A stretch of DNA of 64,000 nt, taken from Cognatundibacterium griseum (GTDB taxonomy: Bacteria; Pseudomonadota; Gammaproteobacteria; Burkholderiales; Burkholderiaceae_D). Positions 1 through 8,639 of the stretch are shown in pieces; position 1 is the first letter of the stretch; every line of letters begins with the position of its first letter. A program made the translations under genes and the position numbers. Below the pieces are notes generated by a model. It was not told where the DNA came from. It searched no databases and saw only the letters and a program-made list of their open reading frames with translations. The DNA lies in contig NZ_JACOGC010000001.1 in assembly GCF_014284195.1 (NCBI RefSeq), positions 620,001-684,000 of the forward strand, written 5' to 3'.

Positions 1-275
1 ATGGACTGGATGTGGTTGCGACCAGGGCTTTGCGGGAATTCCTGCGCTGGCTGCGTTCACCGGAAGGTGGCGGCAAATGCATCGTGGTCTCAACACACAT
101 CATGCAGGAAGTGGAGCGCTTGTGTGACGAGGTCGTGATTGTGGCGCAGGGAAAAAATGTGGCGCGCGGTTCAGTGGATGAATTACTGCAGCAGGCGCAG
201 GAAATTAATTTTGAAGACGCCTTTGTCAAGCTGGCGTTTTTACAGACGGCTCCGACCATGAAAGAGGTGAACTGA
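1..275 (+). CDS. ABC transporter ATP-binding protein, NatA type (5' end missing)
   Basis: This is the C-terminal part of an ABC-transporter ATPase that powers the membrane protein encoded next to it. The gene enters from outside the window and the frame is open from base 3. The visible part starts in the D-loop (Gly-Leu-Asp), then shows the switch histidine in a Ser-Thr-His motif followed by the usual Glu-Val-Glu-Arg-Leu-Cys-Asp stretch. Walker A, the signature motif and Walker B lie upstream and cannot be checked. The stop overlaps the next start by one base, so the two are translationally coupled. By family, NatA-type ATPases pair with ABC-2 permeases and export sodium, drugs or peptides; the substrate here is unknown. 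Confidence 0.85.
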   Translation, partial: GLDVVATRALREFLRWLRSPEGGGKCIVVSTHIMQEVERLCDEVVIVAQGKNVARGSVDELLQQAQEINFEDAFVKLAFLQTAPTMKEVN

Positions 276-1438
276 TGCATGCGGTATTCAGTATTTTCCG
301 GAAAGAGATCAAGGATGCGCTGCGCGACCGGCGTACCCTGATGACGGCACTGATCAGCTCTTTGCTGGGTGTGCCATTGATGTTGCTGATTTTTTCAATC
401 GTACTGTCCCAGGTTGAATCCCAGGAAGAAAAACGGACAGTACTCGCCGTTGGCATGGAGCATGCGCCGCGGCTGGAAAATTTCATCTTGCGGCAGGGCT
501 ATCAGGTCAAGGCAGCCCCGGCTGACTATGAAGCCAAATCCCGCAGCAAGGAACTCGATCAGCCGGTACTGCTGGTGCCGGCTGATTTCGAGCGCAAACT
601 GCAGCAAGGGGAAAAAGTCACGCTGGAAGTCGCCTATGACACCAACAACCGGCCGGCAGAGTTTGGCCTGCGTCCACTGAAGCGGCTGCTGGAAGCCTAC
701 GTGCAGGAAACGGCAGTGATGGAACTGACGATGCGGGGCGTATCGGCCGAGCTGCTGCAGCTGGTTGATATCAAAGAGCGGCATTTGCAAAAGCCCGATC
801 AGCGCAAGGCATCGATTACTGAAATGCTGCCGATGATGGTGCTGATGGCGATTGTGATCGGCGGCATGTATGCAGCGATTGATACCACTGCTGGTGAGCG
901 GGAACGCGGTTCGCTTGAGCCGCTGATGATGAATCCGGTCAGCGGCTGGCAGCTGACGGTCGGCAAATGGAGTGCTGTCGCGCTGGTCGGCATGGGTGTG
1001 GTGATGCTGACGATTTTCAGTTTTTTTCCTTCACAGTGGCTGATTAAAAACGATACGCTGCGGGCTGAATTTCAGTTTGGCATCCGTGATGCCATGGCAT
1101 TCCTGCTGATCCTGCTGCCGCTGGCTGCAAGCATGGCGGCGCTGCAGGTCGCGGTGGCATTGGATTGCAAGAGCTATAAAGAAGCCCAGGTCAGAAATCA
1201 GATCGTGACCATGTTCATTCCGTTTGTGTCCCTGATCCCGATTGCGTTTCCCGGGCGCGAACCTTCGTGGTTCCGCTGGGTGCCGGTGCTGGCGCAGAAT
1301 CAGATGATGAATCAGGTACTGAAAGGCGAATTGCTCAGTCCGGCAGCGGTCGGCATCGCCTCTGTGATTTGTCTGGCCATCACCCTGATTTGCCTGACCT
1401 ATATCGCGCAGAAAATGCGCCAGGTAGTGATGTCCTGA
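275..1438 (+). CDS. ABC-2 type permease, NatB-like
   Basis: A 387-residue inner-membrane permease of the ABC-2 family. An N-terminal membrane helix (about residues 22-45) is followed by a large extracytoplasmic domain and then a cluster of five or so hydrophobic segments (about residues 185-380). The motif Thr-Ala-Gly-Glu-Arg-Glu-Arg-Gly-Ser-Leu-Glu at the start of the C-terminal membrane block is characteristic of NatB/YhaP-type permeases. It overlaps the upstream ATPase gene by one base, so both form one exporter. Substrate not determinable. A stem CCGGTC/GACCGG lies just after the stop at 1451-1468 but has no T-run, so it is only a possible end-of-operon hairpin. Confidence 0.88.
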   Translation: MHAVFSIFRKEIKDALRDRRTLMTALISSLLGVPLMLLIFSIVLSQVESQEEKRTVLAVGMEHAPRLENFILRQGYQVKAAPADYEAKSRSKELDQPVLLVPADFERKLQQGEKVTLEVAYDTNNRPAEFGLRPLKRLLEAYVQETAVMELTMRGVSAELLQLVDIKERHLQKPDQRKASITEMLPMMVLMAIVIGGMYAAIDTTAGERERGSLEPLMMNPVSGWQLTVGKWSAVALVGMGVVMLTIFSFFPSQWLIKNDTLRAEFQFGIRDAMAFLLILLPLAASMAALQVAVALDCKSYKEAQVRNQIVTMFIPFVSLIPIAFPGREPSWFRWVPVLAQNQMMNQVLKGELLSPAAVGIASVICLAITLICLTYIAQKMRQVVMS

Positions 1439-1711
1439 CGGTGACGTTACCCGGTCTTGGCTGACCGGTGCAGTTGGTACAAATTTTTACCACGGGTCAA
1501 GCGCCATTCTTTGATATACCTGATCACGGTACTGAAGACACATGGCGCTTGTCTCTGTGAGACTATTCACTTATGAATAGCGCACTACCGCACCACCGTT
1601 TGCAAAACAGGGTCGTTTAAGGTACTCGTTGAAATAAGTAGAACGCATTTCATTAATACAATTGGGAGTAATACATTTTTTGCGGCACCAGGTTGAACTG
1701 AATTCAAAAAA

Positions 1712-2140
1712 TTACTTTTTAGGATCAGGTAGTACTGGTGCAGTTGAATCATAGTAAGTCAGATAAGCAATCCAGATTTCGTAAATACGATCATCGTAGA
1801 GCCGTAACTGACATTCAGCCGAATCGCGATAGCGGGCGCTTCCATTTTGGCGACTATAGATGTAGCTACAATGTTTATTTACGTATGTGTCCCAAATTTT
1901 TTGCGTTTCAATCAATTCATCGTCGGTCCCAAAATCCTGTCTTTCCTGTTTTTGTGCGGCCGAGAGGTATTTCTGAAGTTTTTCGACTTTTTTTCCGATT
2001 TCAGCAGAGAGGCAATTCGTGTCCTCAACGGTGTTTTTGGAATTTGCACACACGGGTTCGTGTTGGGCGGACCATGCGGCATGATTCGCTAAAACAAAAA
2101 TGGATACGCAAAGATATTTTGCAAGAATTGTTTTTTTCAT
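1712..2140 (-). CDS. LprI-like (DUF1311) secreted protein
   Basis: A 142-residue protein with a clear Sec signal peptide (Lys-Lys at the N-terminus, hydrophobic core, cut near Ala-Trp-Ser-Ala at about residue 25). The mature part contains four cysteines and the Cys...Asn-Cys-Leu-Ser pattern of the LprI N-terminal domain family, known from a mycobacterial lysozyme inhibitor. Probable location is the periplasm. It is a lone gene between the exporter and rapZ, convergent with the first and in the same direction as the second, about 250 bases from rapZ. Assignment rests on signal peptide and cysteine spacing; activity against lysozyme is not shown by sequence. Confidence 0.65.
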   Translation of the reverse strand: MKKTILAKYLCVSIFVLANHAAWSAQHEPVCANSKNTVEDTNCLSAEIGKKVEKLQKYLSAAQKQERQDFGTDDELIETQKIWDTYVNKHCSYIYSRQNGSARYRDSAECQLRLYDDRIYEIWIAYLTYYDSTAPVLPDPKK

Positions 2141-2388
2141 ACACAGTCGGATTACATATTGAAAATTTTTTGGAGTCTGGACGTTTGATATTTTATGAGC
2201 CCCATGATGGTGATTTCCGGGCGGGAGTTCGGCAGGACATGGTCAGATCGGCATCACAGCGGGGTCAGTTGCTATGTCATTGAAAGTGGATACTCCCCCC
2301 TGTTTTTTCTAAAACCACCTCGTATTTAATCATAAATAAAGGGTGTTCGAATATACTGGGGTGAGTATATTTTCTGATAACGGAGGAG

Positions 2389-3252
2389 TCAGCCCAGACG
2401 CCGGTGACGCACCAATACCTGCTCGGCAGAACGAAAGTGCTGCGTCAGTTTTTCCACCATATAGACTGAGCGGTGCTGACCGCCGGTGCAGCCGATTGCA
2501 ATGGTGAGGTAGCTGCGGTTGTCTTCTTTAAATGCCGGTATCCATTTGCTTAAAAACTGCAGGATGTCGGCATACATATCCTGCACAACCGGCTGTGCTT
2601 CCAGATACCGGATGACCGGCTCGTCGCGTCCCGTCAATGGCCGTAAATCGAGGTCGTAATGCGGATTCGGCAACATGCGCACATCAAACACGAAATCCGC
2701 ATCCAGCGGTACCCCGCGTTTGAAGGCAAATGATTCAAACATCAGCGTCAGTGGCGCATGCTGAATTTCGATCACATCTTTTAACCAGGCTCGCAGCTGA
2801 TTTGCGCGCAGATCGGTGGTGTCGATGACATGGGCCAGCGTCTGGATTTCCGCCAGAATCTCGCGTTCTTCTTCAATGCACTCGGTCAGCGTCATGTGGG
2901 TGTCGAGCGATTGCTCCAATGCCAGCCAGTGCGATAGCGGGTGGCTGCGCCGGGTTTCCGAAAAACGGGCGACCAGCGATTCGGTGCTGGCAGTCAGAAA
3001 CAACACCTTGACGGCATGACCTGCCTGACGTAGCGCCTGCACCGTTTCCGGCATGCCCGTCAGTAAGTGCGCGCTGCGTGAGTCGATCGCGATCGCAACC
3101 TGCGGATAGTGCTGGGCGGACAGGGTGGCGATCAGTTCCGGCAGCAGGCTGGGCGGAAGATTATCGACGCAGTAATAGCCGGCATCTTCCACCACATTCA
3201 GCGCGACTGATTTCCCTGAGCCGGAAATGCCGGAGATTACCAGAATCTGCAT
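2389..3252 (-). CDS. rapZ: RapZ, RNase adapter / P-loop nucleotide-binding protein
   Basis: A 287-residue RapZ (YvcJ) family protein. The N-terminus carries a P-loop Gly-Ile-Ser-Gly-Ser-Gly-Lys-Ser at residues 8-15, and the C-terminal domain has the conserved Ile-Gly-Cys-Thr-Gly-Gly-Gln-His-Arg-Ser motif. In enterobacteria RapZ delivers small RNAs to RNase E to control glucosamine-6-phosphate synthesis; in betaproteobacteria its role is less certain. It sits one base after the hprK stop region and is co-directional with hprK and ptsN, the standard PTS-Ntr regulatory cluster. Confidence 0.95.
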   Translation of the reverse strand: MQILVISGISGSGKSVALNVVEDAGYYCVDNLPPSLLPELIATLSAQHYPQVAIAIDSRSAHLLTGMPETVQALRQAGHAVKVLFLTASTESLVARFSETRRSHPLSHWLALEQSLDTHMTLTECIEEEREILAEIQTLAHVIDTTDLRANQLRAWLKDVIEIQHAPLTLMFESFAFKRGVPLDADFVFDVRMLPNPHYDLDLRPLTGRDEPVIRYLEAQPVVQDMYADILQFLSKWIPAFKEDNRSYLTIAIGCTGGQHRSVYMVEKLTQHFRSAEQVLVRHRRLG

Positions 3253-3253
3253 T

Positions 3254-4195
3254 TCAGTCTCCTGCTTCCATCGCGCGGCGCTGTCTTTCCATGAAGTCTT
3301 CCAGCGTGTTGATGCCGCGTAGCTGCAGGATAGTGTTGCGCACGGCAGCTTCCAGCAAAACCGCGATATTGCGTCCGGCAGCCACCGGGATCACGACTTT
3401 GCGGATCGGCAGGCCGAGCACTTCTTCTGTCTGCGAATCCATCGGCAGGCGTTCGTAATTTTCTTCCAGCGTACTGCGGCGGACCAGATGCACAATCAGT
3501 TTCAGCCGCATTTTCCGGCGTACCGCAGTCTCACCGAAAATGGTCTTGATATCCAGCAGACCCAGTCCGCGCACTTCGAGCAGGTTTTGCAGTAAATCGG
3601 GGCAGCGGCCCTCGATCATATTCGGCGCGATGCGGGAAAACTCGACCGCATCATCGGCCACCAGGCCGTGACTGCGGGAAATCAGTTCCAGCCCCAGTTC
3701 GCTTTTACCAAGCCCGGATTCGCCGGTAATCAGCACGCCGACGCCGAGCACATCCATGAATACACCATGCATGGTGGTGCGTTGCGCCAGTTTTTTCGAC
3801 AGATAAACCCGCAGATAATCGATGACCTGGGCGGAGGGATAGGGGGTGGAGAAGAGCGGAATATTATTGTCGTCGCAGGTAGTCAGAAATGCCGGCGGCG
3901 AATCCAGCCCCTGTGCCACAATCAGCGCTGGTGGCCCGCCTGCCACCAGTTCGCGGATCAGGTTAGCGCGCGAGGCATTCGACAGACGGTTGTAGTAAGC
4001 CAGTTCCTGATGCCCCAGCACCTGTATCCGGCCGGGGTGGATCAGATTCAGGTGGCCGACCTGATCTGCGGAGGAAGCGGCATCACCGGTAATCTGTTTG
4101 TCTGCTCCGGCAAAGCCTGCAAACCAGCCCAGCTGCATGATGTCACGGTTGTCATCATAGATTTTCTGTATCGTTAATTCTGTCAGTAAGGGCAT
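3254..4195 (-). CDS. hprK: HPr kinase/phosphorylase
   Basis: HprK phosphorylates and dephosphorylates the regulatory serine of HPr-type phosphocarriers. With the ATG at 4195 the protein is 313 residues, normal for the family and beginning Met-Pro-Leu-Leu-Thr-Glu. A longer frame to 4225 exists but its extra ten residues are not family-like. The P-loop Gly-Glu-Ser-Gly-Leu-Gly-Lys-Ser is at residues 158-165, followed by the Asp-Asp motif near 181 and the C-terminal HprK signature region. It lies between ptsN and rapZ on the same strand, matching the betaproteobacterial arrangement in which HprK acts on an incomplete PTS. Confidence 0.96.
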   Translation of the reverse strand: MPLLTELTIQKIYDDNRDIMQLGWFAGFAGADKQITGDAASSADQVGHLNLIHPGRIQVLGHQELAYYNRLSNASRANLIRELVAGGPPALIVAQGLDSPPAFLTTCDDNNIPLFSTPYPSAQVIDYLRVYLSKKLAQRTTMHGVFMDVLGVGVLITGESGLGKSELGLELISRSHGLVADDAVEFSRIAPNMIEGRCPDLLQNLLEVRGLGLLDIKTIFGETAVRRKMRLKLIVHLVRRSTLEENYERLPMDSQTEEVLGLPIRKVVIPVAAGRNIAVLLEAAVRNTILQLRGINTLEDFMERQRRAMEAGD

Positions 4196-4236
4196 GGTCA
4201 GGAAAAGAAAGTCAGGCGATAACAAACGATACCATG

Positions 4237-4710
4237 TCAGGAAACTGCCGTCATATCCGGGCGCCAGGCCAGGATTTTTTCATAGACAACCTGGGCTTCG
4301 GTTTCTGCCAGGAGTTCCTGGCGGAATATTTCGTTCGACAGCATTTCTGCGATTTCAGACAGGATTTCCAGATGCTGCTGCGTCACGTTGTCGGGCATCA
4401 GCAGAAAAATCAGCAGGCTGACCGGTTCGCCGTCCGGCGATTCAAACGGAATGCCGTCTTTCAGCCGGACCAGGGCGGCGATCGGCGCCTTCAGGCCCTT
4501 GATGCGGCCATGCGGAACCGCCACACCATGACCCAGCCCGGTGGAACCCAGCCGTTCGCGTGCAAACAGGTTATCGGAAACGGTGGAGCGGGCAATGCTG
4601 CAATTATTTTCAAACAACAGGCCAGCCTGTTCAAAAGCCCGCTTTTTACTGGAAATTTCGAGGTCCAGCAGGACATTGGCAAGCGGCAGAATTTTGGCGA
4701 TATTCGTCAT
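4237..4710 (-). CDS. ptsN: PTS IIA-like nitrogen regulatory protein PtsN
   Basis: A 157-residue EIIA-Ntr protein, the terminal phosphate acceptor of the nitrogen PTS, which regulates potassium transport and other processes according to its phosphorylation state. The phosphorylated histidine is His-67 in the motif Gly-Val-Ala-Val-Pro-His-Gly-Arg. It is the first gene of the ptsN-hprK-rapZ set, 41 bases from the hprK start. In many relatives a ribosome hibernation factor (hpf/raiA) and rpoN precede ptsN. Here the upstream side holds a truncated EAL gene instead, which suggests that the neighbourhood has been rearranged. Confidence 0.96.
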   Translation of the reverse strand: MTNIAKILPLANVLLDLEISSKKRAFEQAGLLFENNCSIARSTVSDNLFARERLGSTGLGHGVAVPHGRIKGLKAPIAALVRLKDGIPFESPDGEPVSLLIFLLMPDNVTQQHLEILSEIAEMLSNEIFRQELLAETEAQVVYEKILAWRPDMTAVS

Positions 4711-4809
4711 GATGCAAGATCGGGATACAGCAAGATAGATGGAAATACAGGGATAACGCGGTGCAAATTATAGGCTTCTTTTACCGGACTGGTGAAAATT
4801 CGCACGCGT

Positions 4810-5262
4810 TCAGGATTCCCTGTTGTTCGCCAGTAATTTTTCGAATCCAGCGGCGGGCAAGGGCCTGCTGAAATAGAATCCCTGCATTTCCTGGCAGCCG
4901 GAATCAGTCAGGAACAGCATCTGTTCGGCATTTTCCACACCTTCTGCCGTGATGCTCATTCCCAGTGCGTTCGCCATCGCAATGATGGCGTGCGTCAGCA
5001 CGACGGAATCCTGATTTTCAGGAATTTTATGGATAAAGGATCGGTCGATTTTCAGATTATCAATCGGGAAGCGCTGCAGATACGACAAGGAGGAAAAGCC
5101 GGTGCCAAAATCATCCAGTGAAATCGTAATACCCAGATTTCTGAGTGATTCAAAGACCGGCAGCAATAATTCAATATCGCCCATCAGCAAGCCCTCGGTA
5201 ATTTCCAGCTGCAAGGCGCAGGGCGGCAGATTGCTCTCCGCCAAGATATATAGGTAAGTCAT
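4810..5262 (-). pseudogene. Truncated EAL-domain cyclic-di-GMP phosphodiesterase, C-terminal half
   Basis: The frame encodes about 150 residues matching only the second half of an EAL domain: the Leu-Glu-Ile-Thr-Glu strand, the Asp-Asp-Phe-Gly-Thr-Gly metal-binding loop, Leu-Lys-Ile-Asp-Arg-Ser-Phe, and Glu-Gly-Val-Glu-Asn. The first strand with the eponymous Glu-Ala-Leu motif, and any sensory or GGDEF part, are missing. Family-like sequence starts at about Leu-Ala-Glu-Ser, so the break is near 5245-5262; the DNA beyond it is AT-rich and unrelated. Half a TIM barrel should not be active. The break coincides with the start of an integrative-element-like gene block, so it may be an insertion boundary. 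Confidence 0.8.
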
Positions 5263-5550
5263 TGATTTTCAATGGATTTTTCTTTTATTTTTTTTGTTAG
5301 TATGCCATTCGGTATGCCATTTCCTGTTGGCTTCCATTGGCAAAGATTGGAATTCCTCAGCTTGAACCTGCACAGCTTTCAATTCCAGTTTGTGCAAACA
5401 ATTTTGATACTTCTTAAGCTTTGTTTGAATGCGTCGTTGCTATAAAAAAACATAACCCGCATACACAAAAAAATCACAACCAGAACGCATCCGGGTCGTG
5501 ACCCTGTTCAAGCATAGCTAAAACAATTTCTGCTTACTCTAAAGCAATTG

Positions 5551-6612
5551 TTACTTCCCCGTCTTACAGTCCTTCTCCCATTCATCCAGTACATCCTGAC
5601 TGATCGGTTCGTCCGGTGAAATTTTTCTTGTCGCCGCAATTTTGGCGTCCAGACAAGCGCCGACAGAATTTCCCGCTGCCTGTGCTTGTGCTGAAACCGG
5701 TGTCGTTTTACCTGCAGCACATTCTTTTTCCCACTGAATGATATTGCTGCTTGTGACCATCCCGTATTGAAAGCTCATCGGATCCGCCTTGTAGGCTGCT
5801 TCTTTGTCATTTACGCAAGTCTGCAAGGCGGGAGCCGGCTTATGTATCCCATTCACTAATTCTTCATCGATGCTGACAATCATTCCCGGTAAATCCCCCG
5901 CAAAACTGCTGCCACCCTCAAGCAATTCCTGTTGATGACTAATTTCTAAAATTTGGTTATTTAATTTGTTGAACGCCATTTGCTGGTCTGCCGGAGTGAC
6001 ATAAATAATGTGCCTTCCATTGAGAATATTATCTTTGTAAGTTTCAAGCATCACACCGAAGCGAACTACGCCGTTTTTCTTTCCATCGACCCAATTCAAA
6101 TCCGTACGAAGAATCTTGCCTGTGAGATCCCAGATTTTTTCATTCCCCGACTTTTTACCATCGACCCAATTCAGACTGGAGATCAGCGCTTCGTTCTCAA
6201 ACGGATTATGTACTTCCTCCAGACCATTTTTCTGGTCATTTTCATAGTGAGTTAATTTCCAGAATTTACCTGTAGTCAGCTCCCAGCGTTTCTCGACACC
6301 ATGTCGTTTACCCTCGCGCCATTCCGACTCCTCCAGCTTGACGCCTTTCATGGAACTGCAAATGCGTTTGCCATCTCGTAATCCGTCTTTGAATTCATCT
6401 GTACAAGTGCCATAGGTTGCGGTTGGCAGGGCAGTACTCCACTGCTCATTCTTGATCGTACCGGTAAATGGCGTCGTCTCGTGCGCCCGATAGACCAGAC
6501 CACGTTGAGTCTCCACTTCCCGATAATCGATTTGTTTACCGCAGGCAGTGAGTAACACTGTAGTGGCAATGACAGCAAACGCTGTTTTATATTGAGGGTA
6601 GTTCGTTTTCAA
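5551..6612 (-). CDS. YwqK/MORN-like repeat lipoprotein with TTG start
   Basis: A 353-residue predicted lipoprotein. The start is the TTG at 6610-6612, preceded by GGAG at proper distance; it gives a short signal ending in the lipobox Leu-Thr-Ala-Cys at about residue 20. The much longer open frame to 6942 is not credible because it overlaps the next gene and lacks a signal. The middle contains repeats of the type Trp-Val-Asp-Gly-Lys-Lys-Ser-Gly and Trp-Arg-Glu-Gly-Lys-Arg-His-Gly, as in MORN-like YwqK antitoxin-component proteins. The C-terminal third holds several cysteines and is unassigned. Last gene of a small co-directional group at 5.5-7.2 kb. Function unknown. Confidence 0.7.
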   Translation of the reverse strand: MKTNYPQYKTAFAVIATTVLLTACGKQIDYREVETQRGLVYRAHETTPFTGTIKNEQWSTALPTATYGTCTDEFKDGLRDGKRICSSMKGVKLEESEWREGKRHGVEKRWELTTGKFWKLTHYENDQKNGLEEVHNPFENEALISSLNWVDGKKSGNEKIWDLTGKILRTDLNWVDGKKNGVVRFGVMLETYKDNILNGRHIIYVTPADQQMAFNKLNNQILEISHQQELLEGGSSFAGDLPGMIVSIDEELVNGIHKPAPALQTCVNDKEAAYKADPMSFQYGMVTSSNIIQWEKECAAGKTTPVSAQAQAAGNSVGACLDAKIAATRKISPDEPISQDVLDEWEKDCKTGK

Positions 6613-6649
6613 AATAAACTCCAAATATTGATTAATAGTTAATTGTTCG

Positions 6650-6688
6650 TGTAAATAAAAACCACCGCTCAGTGTTGATGCGGTGGTT
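6650..6688 (-). terminator. Rho-independent terminator
   Basis: Perfect 9-base inverted repeat AACCACCGC/GCGGTGGTT (6660-6668 and 6680-6688) with an 11-base loop. Read on the minus strand it is followed by TTTTATTT. It sits downstream of the 74-residue gene and ahead of the lipoprotein gene, so it should separate their transcription at least partly. Confidence 0.75.
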
Positions 6689-6766
6689 GTGTAAGAGAAA
6701 TCAACTTTGCACAGCAGACACAGTACAAAGGCGATGCCTGAAATCATGAGAAATGGAAATGCGTAA

Positions 6767-6991
6767 TTACTTTCCGGATTTGGCCTTGTCGATCTCTTTC
6801 TGGGCGCGGTTGTTAAATTCCGGAATTGCTTCCTTAAACGTAAACCGGGTGAGGTTATACAAGCCTTTACCAACGAGCTTGAGTCCCGCCACTGTTTTGC
6901 CGGTTTTACCCACGGCGTCATAACGTAATTCGTCAAGCGCATCGGACATTTTGTAATAAGGGTCTTTTTCTTTCTCTTTCTGATCGCTCAT
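6767..6991 (-). CDS. Small charged hypothetical protein
   Basis: A 74-residue protein, highly charged (Lys/Glu/Asp rich at both ends) with no membrane segment. The start is supported by AAGGAAG seven bases upstream. I do not recognise a family. It is followed by a strong terminator and preceded, 37 bases away, by a small zinc-ribbon gene on the same strand, so these two probably share a transcript. Confidence 0.6.
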   Translation of the reverse strand: MSDQKEKEKDPYYKMSDALDELRYDAVGKTGKTVAGLKLVGKGLYNLTRFTFKEAIPEFNNRAQKEIDKAKSGK

Positions 6992-7028
6992 GGAATCTTC
7001 CTTTCAGCGTGAAAAGCGATGTGATTAA

Positions 7029-7199
7029 TTAGTCAACTTTGATATTACCGGTACCGTCGCAACGAGGGCATTCCACGTGGACGTGACGGTCGCCAGCACA
7101 GCCTGGGCAATTTGCTGGATGAGGATGCTCGTCATACTCGATTGGACAAGGAATTTCGCCTTTACCTTTACATTCCGGACATTTGATTTGTTTGCTCAT
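7029..7199 (-). CDS. Small DnaJ-type zinc-ribbon protein (56 aa)
   Basis: A short frame with an ATG at 7199 and AAGGAAAT just upstream encodes a 56-residue protein. It has Cys-Pro-Glu-Cys-Lys-Gly-Lys-Gly near the N-terminus, Cys-Pro-Gly-Cys in the middle and Cys-Pro-Arg-Cys-Asp-Gly-Thr-Gly near the C-terminus. The Cys-x2-Cys-x-Gly-x-Gly units are like the DnaJ central domain and should bind zinc. Such mini-proteins are common beside integrative-element genes; the partner is unknown. The three Cys-x2-Cys motifs support it as a real gene despite its size. Confidence 0.72.
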   Translation of the reverse strand: MSKQIKCPECKGKGEIPCPIEYDEHPHPANCPGCAGDRHVHVECPRCDGTGNIKVD

Positions 7200-7309
7200 G
7201 GGGATTTCCTTTCATTTAGTGGATAAAGCCAGCTTTCAAAGATGATTAGCAGGTATTTGGGTCGTAAATACCGTGGCTGTTTAAGCATCATAGCGCGACC
7301 ATTTACGGT

Positions 7310-7555
7310 ATGGCAAGAGTCTCCGCAAAATTAGATAAAGATCAATTTTTGGTGCAATTAGGGGCGGCTGTTCGTGCGCGCCGGGTTTTGATGAATCTGT
7401 CGCAAGAAGCGCTGGCTGATTTCGCGGAGATTGACCGGTCTCACATGGGTAAAATTGAACGTGGAGAGCGAAATGTCACATTTCTGAACATCGTTCGGAT
7501 AGCGAAAGCAATTCAATGCAAACCATCAGACCTGTTGATTGAAGCGGGTTTGTGA
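7310..7555 (+). CDS. XRE-family helix-turn-helix regulator
   Basis: An 81-residue single-domain DNA-binding protein. Residues 15-75 form a Cro/CI-type helix-turn-helix, with recognition region Ser-Gln-Glu-Ala-Leu-Ala-Asp-Phe-Ala-Glu followed by Met-Gly-Lys-Ile-Glu-Arg-Gly-Glu-Arg-Asn. It resembles the short regulators carried by integrative elements and restriction systems. It is the only plus-strand gene in this block, divergent from the zinc-ribbon gene, and its 3' end overlaps the end of the next minus-strand gene by 30 bases. It probably controls the divergent genes on either side, but no operator is obvious. Confidence 0.85.
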   Translation: MARVSAKLDKDQFLVQLGAAVRARRVLMNLSQEALADFAEIDRSHMGKIERGERNVTFLNIVRIAKAIQCKPSDLLIEAGL

Positions 7556-8506
7556 GTTGATTGATGCTGGCAACCGAGCCACCTTTCCATTCAGCTTCTC
7601 CTTCAGACCCGGTCGCTCGGATGTTGCCGCCGTTATAGCCGATTCTGCAGAGGTGACTCTGTCCGCTGAAGTACTTTGCATGGGTGCGGCATTCTCGCCA
7701 TCGGCCGCGTTGTAAAACTCCTCCACAATCCCGACACTGTCTTCCGGGCTATCCTCAAACTCCCCGTTCTGAAACCCGAGCCCGCCCGCCTGATCCAAAC
7801 TGTTCTGATCATAGCCGGCAGTCTGTCGCCGCTGGTGCAGTTCGATGGCAGCCGCGATACTGGCTTCCATCGTCATGCCGTCACGCAAAGTCAGATCGAC
7901 GTAGTAAATCGGTGCCCGATGAGACTGCGTCGTGCTTTTGCTTCGGAGTCGCAATTCCAGGGGCATACAGGCCAGCAGGTTTCCCGAGACCGCGCGGTAA
8001 TAATGCAAACGTGCCGACAGACAGCGGATGCTGTTATAGCCAGTCGTTCTAAAGATAAAGCTACCCAGATCATCGGTGCCATGAATACTGACGTTCAGCC
8101 GCCCATACGGTTTGCAGGCCCCGCCTTTCGCCAGTTCACAGACATCGGGTGAAGGGCAGGGATGCGACTGTATGCCGTTATCAGTAAAGCGCCGGCAGGT
8201 TTCCCCATTGCCGACACACAGCGGACGTCCCGTCTTGTGATCGAACAGACTGTATTCGGCACGCAGATTCAGATCCGGATCGTTAAACAGCATTTGAACC
8301 GGAATCGCCCGTAATTTAGCTTGTTGACTGTCCTTGCGAATTGCTTCGTCATACGGGTGCAGTATCCAGCCGTCATGCCCTTGTAACTGAGTTGTAATGG
8401 TGAACTGATCGTCTTTCTCTGGAAGTCGCTTGCCATTCTTTTCGACGATACGACCGATGGAAATGCGACCTAAAACGGGTGGCGTTAAAGCCAGACCTTT
8501 AATCAT
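7526..8506 (-). CDS. Gp3-like recombination directionality factor / 'hydrolase or metal-binding protein' family
   Basis: A 326-residue protein often annotated as hydrolase or metal-binding in integrative elements. The middle has a cysteine cluster (Cys-Val-Gly-Asn-Gly-Glu-Thr-Cys, then His-Pro-Cys-Pro-Ser-Pro-Asp-Val-Cys and Gly-Ala-Cys-Lys-Pro-Tyr-Gly-Arg-Leu) that resembles the Gp3-like family, which includes phage recombination directionality factors. The ATG at 8506 has AAGGAG in front. It is followed upstream by YqaJ and DUF932 genes, the usual company in conjugative elements. The directionality role is inferred from family resemblance only, and no integrase is present nearby. The last 60 residues are low complexity. 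Confidence 0.6.
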   Translation of the reverse strand: MIKGLALTPPVLGRISIGRIVEKNGKRLPEKDDQFTITTQLQGHDGWILHPYDEAIRKDSQQAKLRAIPVQMLFNDPDLNLRAEYSLFDHKTGRPLCVGNGETCRRFTDNGIQSHPCPSPDVCELAKGGACKPYGRLNVSIHGTDDLGSFIFRTTGYNSIRCLSARLHYYRAVSGNLLACMPLELRLRSKSTTQSHRAPIYYVDLTLRDGMTMEASIAAAIELHQRRQTAGYDQNSLDQAGGLGFQNGEFEDSPEDSVGIVEEFYNAADGENAAPMQSTSADRVTSAESAITAATSERPGLKEKLNGKVARLPASINSQTRFNQQV

Positions 8507-8639
8507 GATGAACTCCTTGATGATGAATAGAATGGGATAATGAGGTCATCGCAGAATGACATTTGCCATTCTGCGAAGATCCGGTTGAATGGACACGTCC
8601 GTACTGCCACAGACGTGTCACTGCTATACCAGCAGCGTG

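Noticed and set aside
2350..2371. AATATACT/AGTATATT hairpin downstream of rapZ
   Set aside because: Weak AT-rich stem with the T-run on the wrong strand for rapZ; not strong enough to call a terminator.
6613..6942. N-terminal extension of the YwqK-like lipoprotein to 463 residues
   Set aside because: It overlaps the 74-residue gene and the terminator, has no signal peptide, and the TTG at 6612 gives a perfect lipobox protein with a ribosome-binding site.
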